Source: G965200765 sp965200765
Lineage (GTDB): Bacteria; Pseudomonadota; Gammaproteobacteria; Arenicellales; JAJDZL01
Direction: 5' to 3'
DNA: 64,000 nucleotides
Assembly (NCBI GenBank): GCA_965200765.1
Contig: OZ241380.1
Coordinates: 2,170,001 to 2,234,000 of the forward strand
Shown here: positions 1 to 9,552 of the stretch, one piece after another
How the letters are laid out: every line of letters begins with the position of its first letter
How positions within the stretch are numbered: the first letter of the stretch is position 1
Made by a program: the position numbers and the translations under genes
Notes under the pieces: model-generated
Told to the model about the DNA's origin: nothing
The model's database searches: none
What the model saw: the letters and a program-made list of their open reading frames with translations, nothing else

Positions 1-1174
1 TGATGTAGCATTCGAGACAGCACAGTCGCTGGACGATGCTGAGTGGCTCAGCTGGTTGCATGGAATACCCATCGGCATCAAGGATGTGATGAACACACAT
101 GACATGCCAACAACAATGGGCAGTCCGATCTACAAGAACAATAGGCCGAACCGGGATGCTGCAATTGTATCGTTTTTACGATTTTTGGGGGCGGTGGTCC
201 CCGGCAAGACTGTATCAACCGAATTTGCTTATTTCAATCCCGGAAAAACCAGAAATCCGCATAACCTGAAGCATACGCCTGGCGGATCCTCCATGGGTTC
301 TGCTGCATCCGTTGCCGACAATATGTTACCCATTGCAATCGGCACCCAAACAGCTGGTTCAGTCATTCGTCCGGCTGCCTATTGCGGTGTGTGCGGCTAC
401 AAGGCAAGTCAGGCAGCTTTCAGCATGGACGGAATTTTAGGGTTGTCGCAAACCATGGATTCAATTGGATTTTTTGCACGAGATGTGTTCGATTTCAAGT
501 TCATCCGATCTGCGCTTTTGGCTAATACTGATGAAGAATTTAATTCGCTTGAATTGATTCGGAATGAAATCTATAGTAGCTACAGTGTCGATGAGAAACC
601 CGAATTTCGTGTAGGTGTCGTATATACGCCACATTGGGAGAGAGTTTCGAGCGAGCAACAAAAAGCATTTGTTGAAGCTGCCAAGCGATTGGACCGCAAT
701 GGTATAGAAGTTTATGAAATCGAAATCGAGGAGTCAGGCGGAGACTTGACCGAAGCTCATGGGATTGTAATGGCTTTCGAGGCATGTCGCTCCCTTTTGG
801 GAGAATGGACAAATCACAGGGATTTATTAAGCGACCCGTTGAAAAAATTGATTGAACAGGGATTGGCATGTACCTATGAAGAGTACCTGACAGCAATCAA
901 CTGTGGAGATATTGGTGAAGGTGACCTCTATAACACATTCGCCGACGTTGATTTATTAATGGTTCCCAGTGCTATGGGCGAAGCACCGGCTACGTTGGAC
1001 AACACTGGCGACCCACTACTAAATCGCATGTGGACTCTGCTTCGGGCCCCATCAATCACCATTCCCTACGAAACTGGTGCCAACGGCCTACCGTTGGCAC
1101 TGCAGTTCATTGGTCAACGATACTTTGACGACGATCTCATAGACCAAGTGCATCAATTGCAGAGATATTTGTGA
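1..1174 (+). CDS. Amidase signature family hydrolase, 5' end cut by window
   Basis: The reading frame is open from base 2, so the N-terminus lies outside the window. An internal TTG at 56 is probably not the real start. The protein belongs to the amidase signature family (GatA-like fold), which hydrolyses C-N amide bonds in the cytoplasm with a Ser-cisSer-Lys triad. Counting from the first complete codon, the triad is Lys27 (GIKDVM), Ser96 in GGSSMGSA and Ser120 in TAGSVIRPA. About 390 residues are visible; the family usually has 450-500. It overlaps the downstream deacylase gene by 4 bases (GTGA), so the two are probably co-translated. An amidase followed by a metallo-deacylase suggests stepwise breakdown of an N-acylated or amidated small molecule. 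The substrate cannot be told from sequence. Confidence 0.88.
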   Translation, partial: DVAFETAQSLDDAEWLSWLHGIPIGIKDVMNTHDMPTTMGSPIYKNNRPNRDAAIVSFLRFLGAVVPGKTVSTEFAYFNPGKTRNPHNLKHTPGGSSMGSAASVADNMLPIAIGTQTAGSVIRPAAYCGVCGYKASQAAFSMDGILGLSQTMDSIGFFARDVFDFKFIRSALLANTDEEFNSLELIRNEIYSSYSVDEKPEFRVGVVYTPHWERVSSEQQKAFVEAAKRLDRNGIEVYEIEIEESGGDLTEAHGIVMAFEACRSLLGEWTNHRDLLSDPLKKLIEQGLACTYEEYLTAINCGDIGEGDLYNTFADVDLLMVPSAMGEAPATLDNTGDPLLNRMWTLLRAPSITIPYETGANGLPLALQFIGQRYFDDDLIDQVHQLQRYL

Positions 1175-2211
1175 CATCAACCTTTCGCAGGATTCAATCA
1201 GATATTTCCAGAATAACAACTTCCCTGAATCTGGAAAGCTTCGGCAAGCGTACGGGCGATTTACGACTGAAGTATTCGAGCAATGAGCATGCTTTGGGCT
1301 ATATCCCGATTCCGGTTGGAGTCATTGTTGGTGAACCCGGACCAACTGTTTTGCTGATTGGGGGTTGTCATGGCGACGAATTCGAGGGTCCGGTTGCAGT
1401 GCTGAAGTTGTTAAAGAACCTTGAACCCGAACAATTGCGCGGCAGAATCATCGCACTTCCCGCACTCAATGCGCCTGCACTAAATCACGCCGCACGCGTT
1501 TCTCCATTGGACAATGGAAATCTAAATCGTGCATTTCCGGGGAACCCTGATGGAGGGCCAACTGAGATGATTGCGCATTTCGTTGAAAAAGCATTGATGC
1601 CGGTCTGCGACTATGTTATCGACCTGCATTCCGGCGGCAAAGCGGCTTGGTTTTCTCCTTGCGCAATGACAATGATTACTGAAAATCGGGTACTGTCAAG
1701 GAAAAATCTGGAACTCGCGGAGGCATTTGGCGCACCACTGATTTGGTTAATGGGCGCATTGAATGACAATCGAAGTGTAAATTCAGCTGCCGACCGGCAA
1801 GGTCTTCCAATGATTGCGGCAGAGTTGGGGGGCGGTGGTCAAGTCAGTCCGGAAACCTTGTCAATAGGCGAGTATGGTTTGATCAACTGCTTTGTTCATT
1901 TGGGAGTTCTGCCCGCGAGCATGGCACATGAAGGACAACCGTCAAAATATTTCTACATTGATGATCCGAGCCAGCATGTTTATTCACCGCATCGGGGATT
2001 GTTCGAACCTTTGTTTGCACCTGGTGATATTGTGAAATCAGGCGATAAACTTGGCGTTGTTTACAACATCCAGGAAATTGAACGAGAGCCAACTACAGTG
2101 TGCTTTCCGGTTGATGGCGTAGCTTATGTTCGATGCCATCGGGGCCTTGTCGAACGCGGTGAATTGCTGGCATTGGTCGGCAAGCTTGCTTCCCGACCCG
2201 ACCTTGGTTAG
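1171..2211 (+). CDS. Succinylglutamate desuccinylase/aspartoacylase (AstE/AspA) family deacylase
   Basis: This is a zinc-dependent carboxypeptidase-like deacylase of 346 aa with a GTG start overlapping the amidase stop. The metal ligands are visible: His67 and Glu70 in CHGDEFEG, and His153 in DLHSGG. A later AAELGGGG segment fits the region of the catalytic Glu. The family removes acyl groups from amino-acid-like substrates; AstE, AspA and the ectoine enzyme DoeB are members. The length is close to that of DoeB-like members, and the C-terminal beta-rich segment (about residues 270-335) matches the family layout. Pairing with an upstream amidase suggests a two-step catabolic pathway. No ectoine genes are seen nearby, so DoeB function is not claimed. 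Confidence 0.85.
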   Translation: MTSTFRRIQSDISRITTSLNLESFGKRTGDLRLKYSSNEHALGYIPIPVGVIVGEPGPTVLLIGGCHGDEFEGPVAVLKLLKNLEPEQLRGRIIALPALNAPALNHAARVSPLDNGNLNRAFPGNPDGGPTEMIAHFVEKALMPVCDYVIDLHSGGKAAWFSPCAMTMITENRVLSRKNLELAEAFGAPLIWLMGALNDNRSVNSAADRQGLPMIAAELGGGGQVSPETLSIGEYGLINCFVHLGVLPASMAHEGQPSKYFYIDDPSQHVYSPHRGLFEPLFAPGDIVKSGDKLGVVYNIQEIEREPTTVCFPVDGVAYVRCHRGLVERGELLALVGKLASRPDLG

Positions 2212-2351
2212 CAAGGGGAACATTTTCTCGCCGCTCACCGCGATTATGCGGTAGAAGGCAAACTGAAATCACCCCACACCGCTCCCTGAAAATCGTGAGA
2301 TTCGAATGTACCTTGTATCCGAATCGCCACAAGTTGAACGACGGAGATTTT

Positions 2352-2969
2352 TTATCCGGGTGTCAACCAGGTTTCGGACAAAGCAAGAAAAGCAGTGCTC
2401 ATTTGACGACCCAGAAATGTGCGGCCGACAACAGAACCGGACAAGTGATCGCCATTAACGGTGATCTCTGCATCTTTGGCTTCCAGAAATACACTGTACA
2501 TGTCATGTTCACCTGTTGCAGAAATTTCGACTGGCACCTCCGCCGCAAACGGTTCTTGCAACTGTCGCCAAGTCATTACGGCTTCAATATCCCTCCCAAT
2601 CGCTGACTCCATGTAATAGTCGGGCATATCAACTCGAGTGGAAACGGAATCCAATGGAACGCGAGTCATTGTTTCAAGCCCTTTTCGGCCTCTAAAGGAA
2701 GGGAATTTCGACATGAAATCTCCAACGAGATAGTCCGTAAGCGTTTCATTGTCGGTCAAGCAGATATTGTAGGTATCCGGCAATCCGAGCGGTTCATCCG
2801 GCTTGTCCAGAATAATCATGGTACACCCCCTGCCATGAGGAGAATACACAACGCGGAAAAATATTCCCAGCGTTGACCAGTCGCCGTCAGGCGAGTCTTT
2901 CAAGTAGATTCCAGGGTTTTCGCCGGACCACTCGACTTTTGCGGGGTTGACCGGATGTTTGGCATCCAT
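2352..2969 (-). CDS. Hypothetical protein, 205 aa
   Basis: I do not recognise the family. It is a soluble acidic protein with no signal peptide, membrane segment or cofactor motif. It is rich in beta-forming stretches and aromatic residues, and the C-terminal half reads like a small-ligand or lipocalin-like barrel (VPVEISATGEHD, AEITVNGDHLSG), but this is only an impression. It starts with ATG and is convergent with the amidase-deacylase pair. Downstream bases 2212-2351 contain no clear terminator. It stands alone on its strand, between catabolic genes, so an accessory role in metabolism is possible but unproven. Confidence 0.6.
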   Translation of the reverse strand: MDAKHPVNPAKVEWSGENPGIYLKDSPDGDWSTLGIFFRVVYSPHGRGCTMIILDKPDEPLGLPDTYNICLTDNETLTDYLVGDFMSKFPSFRGRKGLETMTRVPLDSVSTRVDMPDYYMESAIGRDIEAVMTWRQLQEPFAAEVPVEISATGEHDMYSVFLEAKDAEITVNGDHLSGSVVGRTFLGRQMSTAFLALSETWLTPG

Positions 2970-3259
2970 AGATTTACCTCTCTTTCAATAGGTTTTGCCC
3001 GTATGTAATCTGGAATTATACACACTGGCGACCTTGAACATCGTTTCTGTGGGGTCGAACTCTCCGTAGCAAGCTACTTGTCCTGAAAGGTTTCGTTCCA
3101 ATTGTTTTGAGATTGGGAAATGATTGGGTTTGGGTTAGTTTCGCAGTTGCCAAGGTGGCAACATGAACAAGCTCAGATGAAGCATTAGCATTGACGTCCA
3201 AGCAGACTGATTATGAAATTATCCTTGTAAATCAGGAATAATATGCAATAATTGCAAGA

Positions 3260-4423
3260 ATGATTGCTCGCGAAAAGCTACAAACTGTATTGGATTATCT
3301 GGATCTGTTTCCGGCAGTAGCCCTAATTGGGCCTCGGCAGTCTGGAAAAACGACCTTGGCCAAAGCGGTTGCCGACCAACGGCCAAGTGTACACCTAGAT
3401 CTCGAAGCATCAAGAGACCGTGCAAAGTTGTCCGATGCGGAAGATTATCTGTCACGTAGAGAAAACAAGCTCGTGATACTTGACGAAATTCATCGAATGC
3501 CTGAAATTTTTCGCGAATTACGAGTATTGATTGACAGTGGTAGACAACGCAATATCAAGTCAAATCGGTTCTTGATACTCGGTTCCGCTTCCATAGACAT
3601 GATGAAACAATCAAGCGAAAGTTTGGCAGGGCGAATTGCGTATGTTGAATTGTCGGTGCTAAACTTGCTGGAAATTGAAGATAGTCAGAGGGAAAAATTA
3701 TGGATTAGAGGCGGATTTCCTGAGAGCTTTCTTGCAGATTCCGACAGGGCTAGCGCAGTGTGGCGTGAGAACTTCATACGTTCGTATCTGGAGCGAGGCA
3801 TTCCGCAACTAGGCCCACGAGTGCCAGCAGAAGCCCTGAGCAGGTTGTGGACTATGGTCGCTCATGTACAAAGTTCTACAATGAATTTGGCGCAGTTGGC
3901 CAGAGCACTTGATATTTCAGGTAAAACCGTATCAAGATATCTTGATCTATTGGTCGATCTCCTATTGGTTCGTCGACTAATGCCATTTCATATTGATGTC
4001 GGCAAACGTCTAGTCAAATCACCCAAATATTACATCCGCGACAGCGGTATTGTTCATTCCTTGCTTGGATTGAATTCCTATGAGGAAGTACTTGGTCATC
4101 CAGCAGCTGGCGGTAGTTGGGAAAGCTTTGTTATAGAAACTCTGTTAAGCACTACTTCCTACCGAGTTAAACCTTACTTTTATCGTACTTCTGCCGGTGC
4201 TGAAATTGATCTCTTGCTGGAATTGCCAGGCCCAAAGTATTGGGCTGTTGGAATAAAACGAAGCCTGGCACCAAGTTTGGGAAAGGGCTTTCATCATGCT
4301 CGTGCAGACGTAAATCCAGAGCATTCTTTTGTCATATATTCAGGCAATGAACGCTACAACAAAACCAAGGAAGTCGAAGTGATCAGTATACGAGAGATGG
4401 CTGAGGAACTACGCGGAATTTGA
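3260..4423 (+). CDS. ATP-binding protein, AAA_14 plus DUF4143
   Basis: The 387-aa protein starts ATG. It has a P-loop GPRQSGKTT at residues 24-32 and Walker B LVILDEIH at 71-78, followed by a winged-helix-like segment (about 195-250) and a C-terminal nuclease-like DUF4143 domain (about 270-370). The tail contains GAEIDLLLE and a later VGIKRS, where family members usually have a Lys in a PD-(D/E)xK-like core. This large family of prokaryotic ATPases has no settled function and often occurs as a mobile singleton. It stands alone here between unrelated genes, which fits independent acquisition. Confidence 0.85.
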   Translation: MIAREKLQTVLDYLDLFPAVALIGPRQSGKTTLAKAVADQRPSVHLDLEASRDRAKLSDAEDYLSRRENKLVILDEIHRMPEIFRELRVLIDSGRQRNIKSNRFLILGSASIDMMKQSSESLAGRIAYVELSVLNLLEIEDSQREKLWIRGGFPESFLADSDRASAVWRENFIRSYLERGIPQLGPRVPAEALSRLWTMVAHVQSSTMNLAQLARALDISGKTVSRYLDLLVDLLLVRRLMPFHIDVGKRLVKSPKYYIRDSGIVHSLLGLNSYEEVLGHPAAGGSWESFVIETLLSTTSYRVKPYFYRTSAGAEIDLLLELPGPKYWAVGIKRSLAPSLGKGFHHARADVNPEHSFVIYSGNERYNKTKEVEVISIREMAEELRGI

Positions 4424-4561
4424 GACAAGTTGAATTTTCAGGTGCGATACCTCGCGTTGATGTGTATTCAGTATTGAAATAGTCAAGGTTAGTAAACTGC
4501 ACTTCAATTTTCCGTAATTCTACTGCGTCGATGCGAAAAGCACACAACTCAAATGATGAAC

Positions 4562-6748
4562 CTAATTTTCACTCGATTCAAGAAACCGTCGCAGTACATT
4601 GCGTGTGATTCTGGAAATATTGTTGTCAAAGTTATTCCAAGGCAAGCTTCCGCAGTAACTGATTGATCCTGTAGAAAATACCGCTCCACCACCCGGCAAA
4701 TCAAAATACACCAGATCTGCGCGAATCAACTTCTCTTCGGGTTCGCCTGTCCAAGTAGCCAGATGGGTAAGTTTTTCTTCCGGAACAAGAACAAAATGGT
4801 CTGGAAAATTTTCTGAACTGGCAAGCACCACTGTATTTTCCGGCGTACCGAGTCTGAACTCGGCTCGGTCCAGCTCGAATCCGGCCGCACCGCCACCACT
4901 CAGTCCAAAGTCACCCAAAATTTCTTCATCAACCCCTTCAAACACCCACTCACAATGTTTATCCAAGTCCGGGTTCTTTCTATAGTACGTCCCTTGAAAT
5001 CTACCCTGCGCGGTAAATCCGACACCCACTAATTGTTGCGGCGGTCGACCGTTGCGTCTCCACATCCCGCCGTACTCGCCGTCCAAAGCATTGTAGTACT
5101 CTCCCGGGTCCGCCGCCCACGCGCGTATCCCGCCTTCCCCGCGGCGAATTTCCACCATGCCCGGCAATTCATCACTCACTGCAACTTTCCAGTAAAACCC
5201 GTTTCCACCCATATACATCAATTTGCCACCACGGTTCACATATTGCTCTATCGCATCCAGGGTATTGCGCGTATGGTACTCAGGGTGACTAGTGGTCAAA
5301 ACTACATGGTACGGTTTCAGAATGTTGTATCCCTCTGCATGAATATCGTCATCCGTCACCATATCGAACGACTCACCCAAATGATGCAACCATGAATACA
5401 AATGAGTATCCGCACACAAATGTCTCATTCCGGATTCAATGTACGGCTCGGACATCGGAATATACTTCGGCCTCATGGTCAAATTCGGACGTAAATTGGA
5501 TGAATAGGCGATACCGCTTCCGTCGCGATGAACGTTGTAGGTTGACAGCCCAAATTGCTGGCAATGGTCCGGATTCCAGGGCCGACAGCCGCGTTCCTCA
5601 ATTTGTTTGTAATAGTCTTCATCCGCGTTGCCGCGTGCCTGGTTCGCATACACGGTATAGGTCAAGGTGGGTACAATCACGCAGATTTTTGCCTCTGATT
5701 TTCCAACTGGTGGACGGACATAGAACGGAATATCCTCCCACGCATGTTCTCGTTCCAGTCGCACAGAATACATACCACTTGGCAAATTTTCGGGTAGTTT
5801 GACACTGAAATCGGTTTCCCATTTGCAGTCATAGATATCGTCATCGTGAAAGTGAATCGCACCGTACTCTTCTGGTGCATGCCGCCAGCACATTTCTTTT
5901 CCGGTCCAGTTGGAACCGCACATGGCCCTGGTCGGGCAATTCACCAGTTCTCCGTCATTCTTGAAGGGTCCTGTGTCTACAACCCGCATCGTTTTTATTT
6001 CCTTTGAAAAATCCCACTCGGAAATTACTGCAGGATTGTCTTCATCAGCATCGTCTACATCATTTGAAAGAATAACCGGACGCTCGATTTTTCCATTGTA
6101 GAAGCCGGTCGTAGCACCACTTTCACTCGTCGCGATATAAACGTGGCTGATCTTGTCCAGAGGTAGCAGAAAATCACATTCACCAACAACCTGGTTGGAC
6201 ATATCTTCCAATATTGATTGTCCGATGCGAGTCTGTATCACATGGATTTGGCCCGAGGCTTGAGACACCATCATGCACACTGAGTACCACACTCGCTCCC
6301 GCATTGGGTTTTCGACGTTCAATTCCAGCGGTTTTTCTCCACCTGAGGTGGCGCGGATGCCGAAATGTCCCCCGTCTATGTACATCTGCAAACTCTGGTC
6401 CGAAGACTGGCCAACCAGACTAATGATTGTTTGTTCCCGTTCCTGCGGCAAGGTCGGCCATATTCTCGCAATGACTGCATAATTGCCTGCACTTGGAAAC
6501 TTGTTTTGAATCGGAATCGTTGCGTACGAACCCAATTGAACTTTCTGCAAGCGGGACGGGAATTCGCCACTGAAAATTTGAGACAGATCCTCTTCAATAA
6601 TGCCCGGACCCTTCGGGTTGGGATCTGCACTGATGATGCGAACAAGTTTGGCGGCATACGGGCCATCCAGAACACTGCTGACTTTGCACTCAACAGTTTC
6701 GCCGGGCTGATACGACCATTTGGGACAATAAGCAACGATAGGAATCAT
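4562..6748 (-). CDS. N,N-dimethylformamidase large-subunit-like amidohydrolase
   Basis: This 728-aa protein resembles the large (beta) subunit of N,N-dimethylformamidase, which splits dimethylformamide into dimethylamine and formate using a mononuclear iron held by Tyr and Glu residues. In order I see an N-terminal beta-sandwich (1-110), a LamG/concanavalin-like domain (about 115-345, including VISEWDFSKE) and the characteristic C-terminal glutamine-amidotransferase-like domain (about 350-720). That last domain contains MYMGGNGFYW (511-520) and MVEIRRGEGG (531-540). I cannot assign the iron ligands with certainty. The small subunit gene of the classical enzyme is not next to it, so it may act alone or on another N-alkyl amide. 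It is divergent from the kinase gene at 6852. Confidence 0.85.
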   Translation of the reverse strand: MIPIVAYCPKWSYQPGETVECKVSSVLDGPYAAKLVRIISADPNPKGPGIIEEDLSQIFSGEFPSRLQKVQLGSYATIPIQNKFPSAGNYAVIARIWPTLPQEREQTIISLVGQSSDQSLQMYIDGGHFGIRATSGGEKPLELNVENPMRERVWYSVCMMVSQASGQIHVIQTRIGQSILEDMSNQVVGECDFLLPLDKISHVYIATSESGATTGFYNGKIERPVILSNDVDDADEDNPAVISEWDFSKEIKTMRVVDTGPFKNDGELVNCPTRAMCGSNWTGKEMCWRHAPEEYGAIHFHDDDIYDCKWETDFSVKLPENLPSGMYSVRLEREHAWEDIPFYVRPPVGKSEAKICVIVPTLTYTVYANQARGNADEDYYKQIEERGCRPWNPDHCQQFGLSTYNVHRDGSGIAYSSNLRPNLTMRPKYIPMSEPYIESGMRHLCADTHLYSWLHHLGESFDMVTDDDIHAEGYNILKPYHVVLTTSHPEYHTRNTLDAIEQYVNRGGKLMYMGGNGFYWKVAVSDELPGMVEIRRGEGGIRAWAADPGEYYNALDGEYGGMWRRNGRPPQQLVGVGFTAQGRFQGTYYRKNPDLDKHCEWVFEGVDEEILGDFGLSGGGAAGFELDRAEFRLGTPENTVVLASSENFPDHFVLVPEEKLTHLATWTGEPEEKLIRADLVYFDLPGGGAVFSTGSISYCGSLPWNNFDNNISRITRNVLRRFLESSEN

Positions 6749-6851
6749 TTTGAACAGCGGCTACAGGTAATTGAAATTGAAATAGAATTATAGCAATGCG
6801 GTATACAACATTTCCTTTCAGCGAATTTCCCTTTTCGTACAGGGCTGAACT

Positions 6852-7931
6852 TTGAATTTTTCAACAGACAACTTTTTCTCTGCAAAACACCAGCAACCTC
6901 AAGACTGGCAAAAACTGGCAAACTACCTGAACAACAAGGGATTTGAGTTTTGTGCATCTCCGCCGCCAAAGCAATTTGTCGGCGGCTTCGGAAATCTGAA
7001 TTTTCTGATTGAAGTGAATGGTGAAAAACATGTTTTGCGCCGCCCGCCGTTAGGTCCGCTTCCGCCTGGAGGAAACGACATGGTACGGGAATACAAGGTA
7101 ACCTCGCGTCTATGGAAAGAATTTCCGTTTGCGCCGAAAGGCATCGTCCTGTGCACTGATACCGAAGTACTAGGGGCACCATTTCTGATTATGGAGTATC
7201 GACCCGGAGTGGTGATTCATCAGGAACTTCCGAATGAGCTGACCGACAAGACGCGCGACCTGTCCAAAATGATTATTGATGTGCTTGTGAAGTTTCAGTC
7301 AGTCGACCCTGAAAAGGCTGGCCTGAATGATTTGGGACGACCCAAAGGATTTTTGGAGCGCGCGCGAACCGGCTGGGCAAAAAGGTTTCAAGTTGCCTCA
7401 GAAGACGTTTATCGCAATCGGTCCTGTCCGGCTGAAGCGCGTGAGATTATTGACTGGCTACAAGCACAAACACTTCCCGACAGCAAGCCAACCCTATTGC
7501 ACAATGACTTCAAACTCAATAACATCATTCTGGATCCTGAATCACCGACCACACCGATTGCGTTGCTGGATTGGGACATGTGTACACGCGGTGATCCGTT
7601 GTTTGACTTCGCAACCTTGCTGAGCTATTGGGTGGAACCTGACGACCCACCGGATTTGAACAAAGTGGGGCAAATGCCAACCTCTACAACTTTCGGTTGG
7701 ATGAACCGCAAAGAAATCACCAAATACTATGCAGAAACCAGCGGTCGCGATTTGTCAGATCTGCATTTTTATCGGGTACTGACGGCCTTCAAGCACTGCG
7801 TGATATTCATGCAGATTTACGCGCGCTATTGCAGGGGAACCACAACAGATCCGCGTATTGCCGAGCTTGGACCCGTCATTGATCTACTGTTTGAATTTAC
7901 CCATGCAGTATTGAAAGGCGAATATTTTTAA
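6852..7931 (+). CDS. Aminoglycoside phosphotransferase (APH)-fold small-molecule kinase
   Basis: The 359-aa protein has an APH/choline-kinase fold. The glycine-rich nucleotide loop GGFGNLNF lies near residues 38-46. The Brenner catalytic motif HNDFKLNN (about 217-224) carries the Asp base, and LLDWD (about 237-241) carries the metal-binding Asp. The closest subgroup by eye is the ACAD10-like or hydroxyacyl kinase type rather than antibiotic-resistance enzymes, as its middle HVLRRPP segment suggests. The best start is TTG at 6852; no in-frame ATG fits the conserved N-terminus. Its 3' end overlaps the convergent M24 gene by 4 bases. It probably phosphorylates a small catabolic intermediate of this region; the substrate is unknown. 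Confidence 0.85.
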   Translation: MNFSTDNFFSAKHQQPQDWQKLANYLNNKGFEFCASPPPKQFVGGFGNLNFLIEVNGEKHVLRRPPLGPLPPGGNDMVREYKVTSRLWKEFPFAPKGIVLCTDTEVLGAPFLIMEYRPGVVIHQELPNELTDKTRDLSKMIIDVLVKFQSVDPEKAGLNDLGRPKGFLERARTGWAKRFQVASEDVYRNRSCPAEAREIIDWLQAQTLPDSKPTLLHNDFKLNNIILDPESPTTPIALLDWDMCTRGDPLFDFATLLSYWVEPDDPPDLNKVGQMPTSTTFGWMNRKEITKYYAETSGRDLSDLHFYRVLTAFKHCVIFMQIYARYCRGTTTDPRIAELGPVIDLLFEFTHAVLKGEYF

Positions 7932-9154
7932 GCCACTTCACACCAGCTTTCCAGCGGATAAGAAGTCAATTGCTCGGTCCCCGATTCAGTAACCAGTACC
8001 ATCTCCTCGAGTTTGACCCCCTCGCCGCCATACTTTGAACCGATAAACGATTCGACGCATAGTGTCATGCCAGCTTCAATCACCTCGTCGTTTTTTCTGT
8101 CTTCAAAATCCGAGCCGTACTTTATGGCAGGATACTCATCAACAAGTCCAACTCCGTGGACCACCACTCCGTAGCGATTGTCAAAAAACTCTTCCGGAAT
8201 TTTCCAGAATTTTTCAGACATTTCCCTGAATGCAATACCCGGCTTGATGAGCTCTTTGTTGTACTGAATTGATTCAGCTGCCAGTGTGTAAAGCCTACTT
8301 TGCTCGCTCGTCGGTTTTTCGTCGCCGCAAATCCAGGAGCGCGACATGTCGCAACAGTAACCATAAGGTCCAATCAAGTCCGTATCAAAGCTGACCATGT
8401 CGCCGCGTTCAATCACCCGTTGGGAACATTCGTGCATCCATGGATTGGTACGCGGGCCCGAAGTCAGCAAACGGCCTTCGATCCACTCACCACCGAATGC
8501 GATGTTCGTTTCATGCAATTTGGACCATAATGCGGTTTCCGTAATTCCCGGCCGCATTGCGGTTCTCATGTTATCGACACCCTTTTCGCACACTGCAATT
8601 GAATTCTTCATCAACCCTACTTCTTCCGGAGACTTGATCACTCTGGCCCTTTCCATCACATCTTGACCACCAACAATGTCCAACCCTTTGGCAACCAATG
8701 AATTCAGAACGGGCGGATTACAGCGGTCCATTGCCAGACAGCGATTCCCGCTCCCGTAGGTGAATACCAAATCAGCGATTTCATCGGCGAACATCTTTGC
8801 ACTATCCTCGCCGTAATTACCGGACCAGAAAAAATAGATTGGGAACATGGTTCTGTATTCGTCAATGGTTGGCAGGTCCTTGGCCAAAAAAGGTTGATTG
8901 CCCAAGTCATAGAGAATCACAGGACCGTCTGTGGCAACAAAGACACAACGCGCTTCGTAGTGCATACACCATACTTGCATGTTCGTCGCATCCGTGATGT
9001 ACCTTGTATTGATTTGATCAAAGGCCAATAATCCGGCAACATCCTTTCGCCTCAATTGCTCGCGAACACGATTCAATCGGTAACGCCGAACCGTATCCAG
9101 GTATTCCGGCGGAGTGGTGAACTCCATTGCTCCGTGAAGACGATTTTTTGACAT
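7928..9154 (-). CDS. M24 family protein, DddP-like (candidate DMSP lyase), copy 1
   Basis: This 408-aa protein has a creatinase N-terminal domain (about 20-165) and an M24 pita-bread domain (about 175-400). Its sequence follows DddP, the dimethylsulfoniopropionate lyase, much more closely than peptidases. The candidate metal ligands are Asp257, Asp259, Asp269, His333, Glu368 and Glu383. Asp339, six residues after His333 in HGVGLVDEYP, sits where DddP has its catalytic Asp377, and Tyr328 matches DddP Tyr366. With a constant offset of 38 all of these fall on the DddP numbering as I remember it. A GGAGGAG ribosome site precedes the ATG. The extra four residues CEVA at the C-terminus are unique to this copy. 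Activity on DMSP is inferred; another osmolyte is possible. Confidence 0.82.
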   Translation of the reverse strand: MSKNRLHGAMEFTTPPEYLDTVRRYRLNRVREQLRRKDVAGLLAFDQINTRYITDATNMQVWCMHYEARCVFVATDGPVILYDLGNQPFLAKDLPTIDEYRTMFPIYFFWSGNYGEDSAKMFADEIADLVFTYGSGNRCLAMDRCNPPVLNSLVAKGLDIVGGQDVMERARVIKSPEEVGLMKNSIAVCEKGVDNMRTAMRPGITETALWSKLHETNIAFGGEWIEGRLLTSGPRTNPWMHECSQRVIERGDMVSFDTDLIGPYGYCCDMSRSWICGDEKPTSEQSRLYTLAAESIQYNKELIKPGIAFREMSEKFWKIPEEFFDNRYGVVVHGVGLVDEYPAIKYGSDFEDRKNDEVIEAGMTLCVESFIGSKYGGEGVKLEEMVLVTESGTEQLTSYPLESWCEVA

Positions 9155-9552
9155 TGATGATTACTCCTCCAAGTAAAGAAAGGTTGGCAGAAAACTCTAT
9201 CTTGACAATTGCAAATATTCTACATGAAATGTTTCGTGCACTTCGTCAACAAAATGAAGATTAATTCTATATTTATCAATAATTTACAGCACACTCTATC
9301 TCACTTGCACGGTACATGCAAAATCAAAATTTCGTAGTTTCAAACAGTGAAATTCAAAACTATGGCAACATTTTTTGCAAGCATGCAAAGCTTGCATGCT
9401 TGCTCCTATCATTCAGGCGCACAATTCACATGGATTGAACAGTCTTCTCAGACAATGCTACCGTAGTATTTTTCACTGCAGAGACGCTTCATTTCTGCGC
9501 GTTCAACTGGCGATATTTCTTTGAATTTGCAGGTTTGCTGAAAACCCTGTCC
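9155..9552. other. Intergenic region with shared flanks and an inverted repeat
   Basis: No gene is apparent. The part next to copy 1 (about 9190-9240) resembles the region upstream of copy 2 (about 10803-10852), sharing a TCTATCTTG core and CATGAAAT(G/A)TTT followed by GTGC. The part next to copy 2 (9449-9552) resembles the sequence downstream of copy 3. The spacer therefore seems to have been duplicated together with the genes. It also holds the inverted repeat listed separately. Confidence 0.6.
9377..9403. repeat. Perfect 12-bp inverted repeat with 3-base spacer
   Basis: The arms GCAAGCATGCAA (9377-9388) and TTGCATGCTTGC (9392-9403) are exact reverse complements separated by AGC. A run of T precedes it on the plus strand and no T run follows on either strand in the direction of transcription, so it is a poor intrinsic terminator. 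It lies about 220 bases upstream of M24 copy 1 and could be an operator or a cruciform-forming repeat. Confidence 0.7.

Noticed and set aside
3146..3162. Inverted repeat GTTGCCA-AGG-TGGCAAC as a terminator or operator
   Set aside because: The arms are only 7 bases, no T run follows, and it lies far from either gene start. It could be chance.
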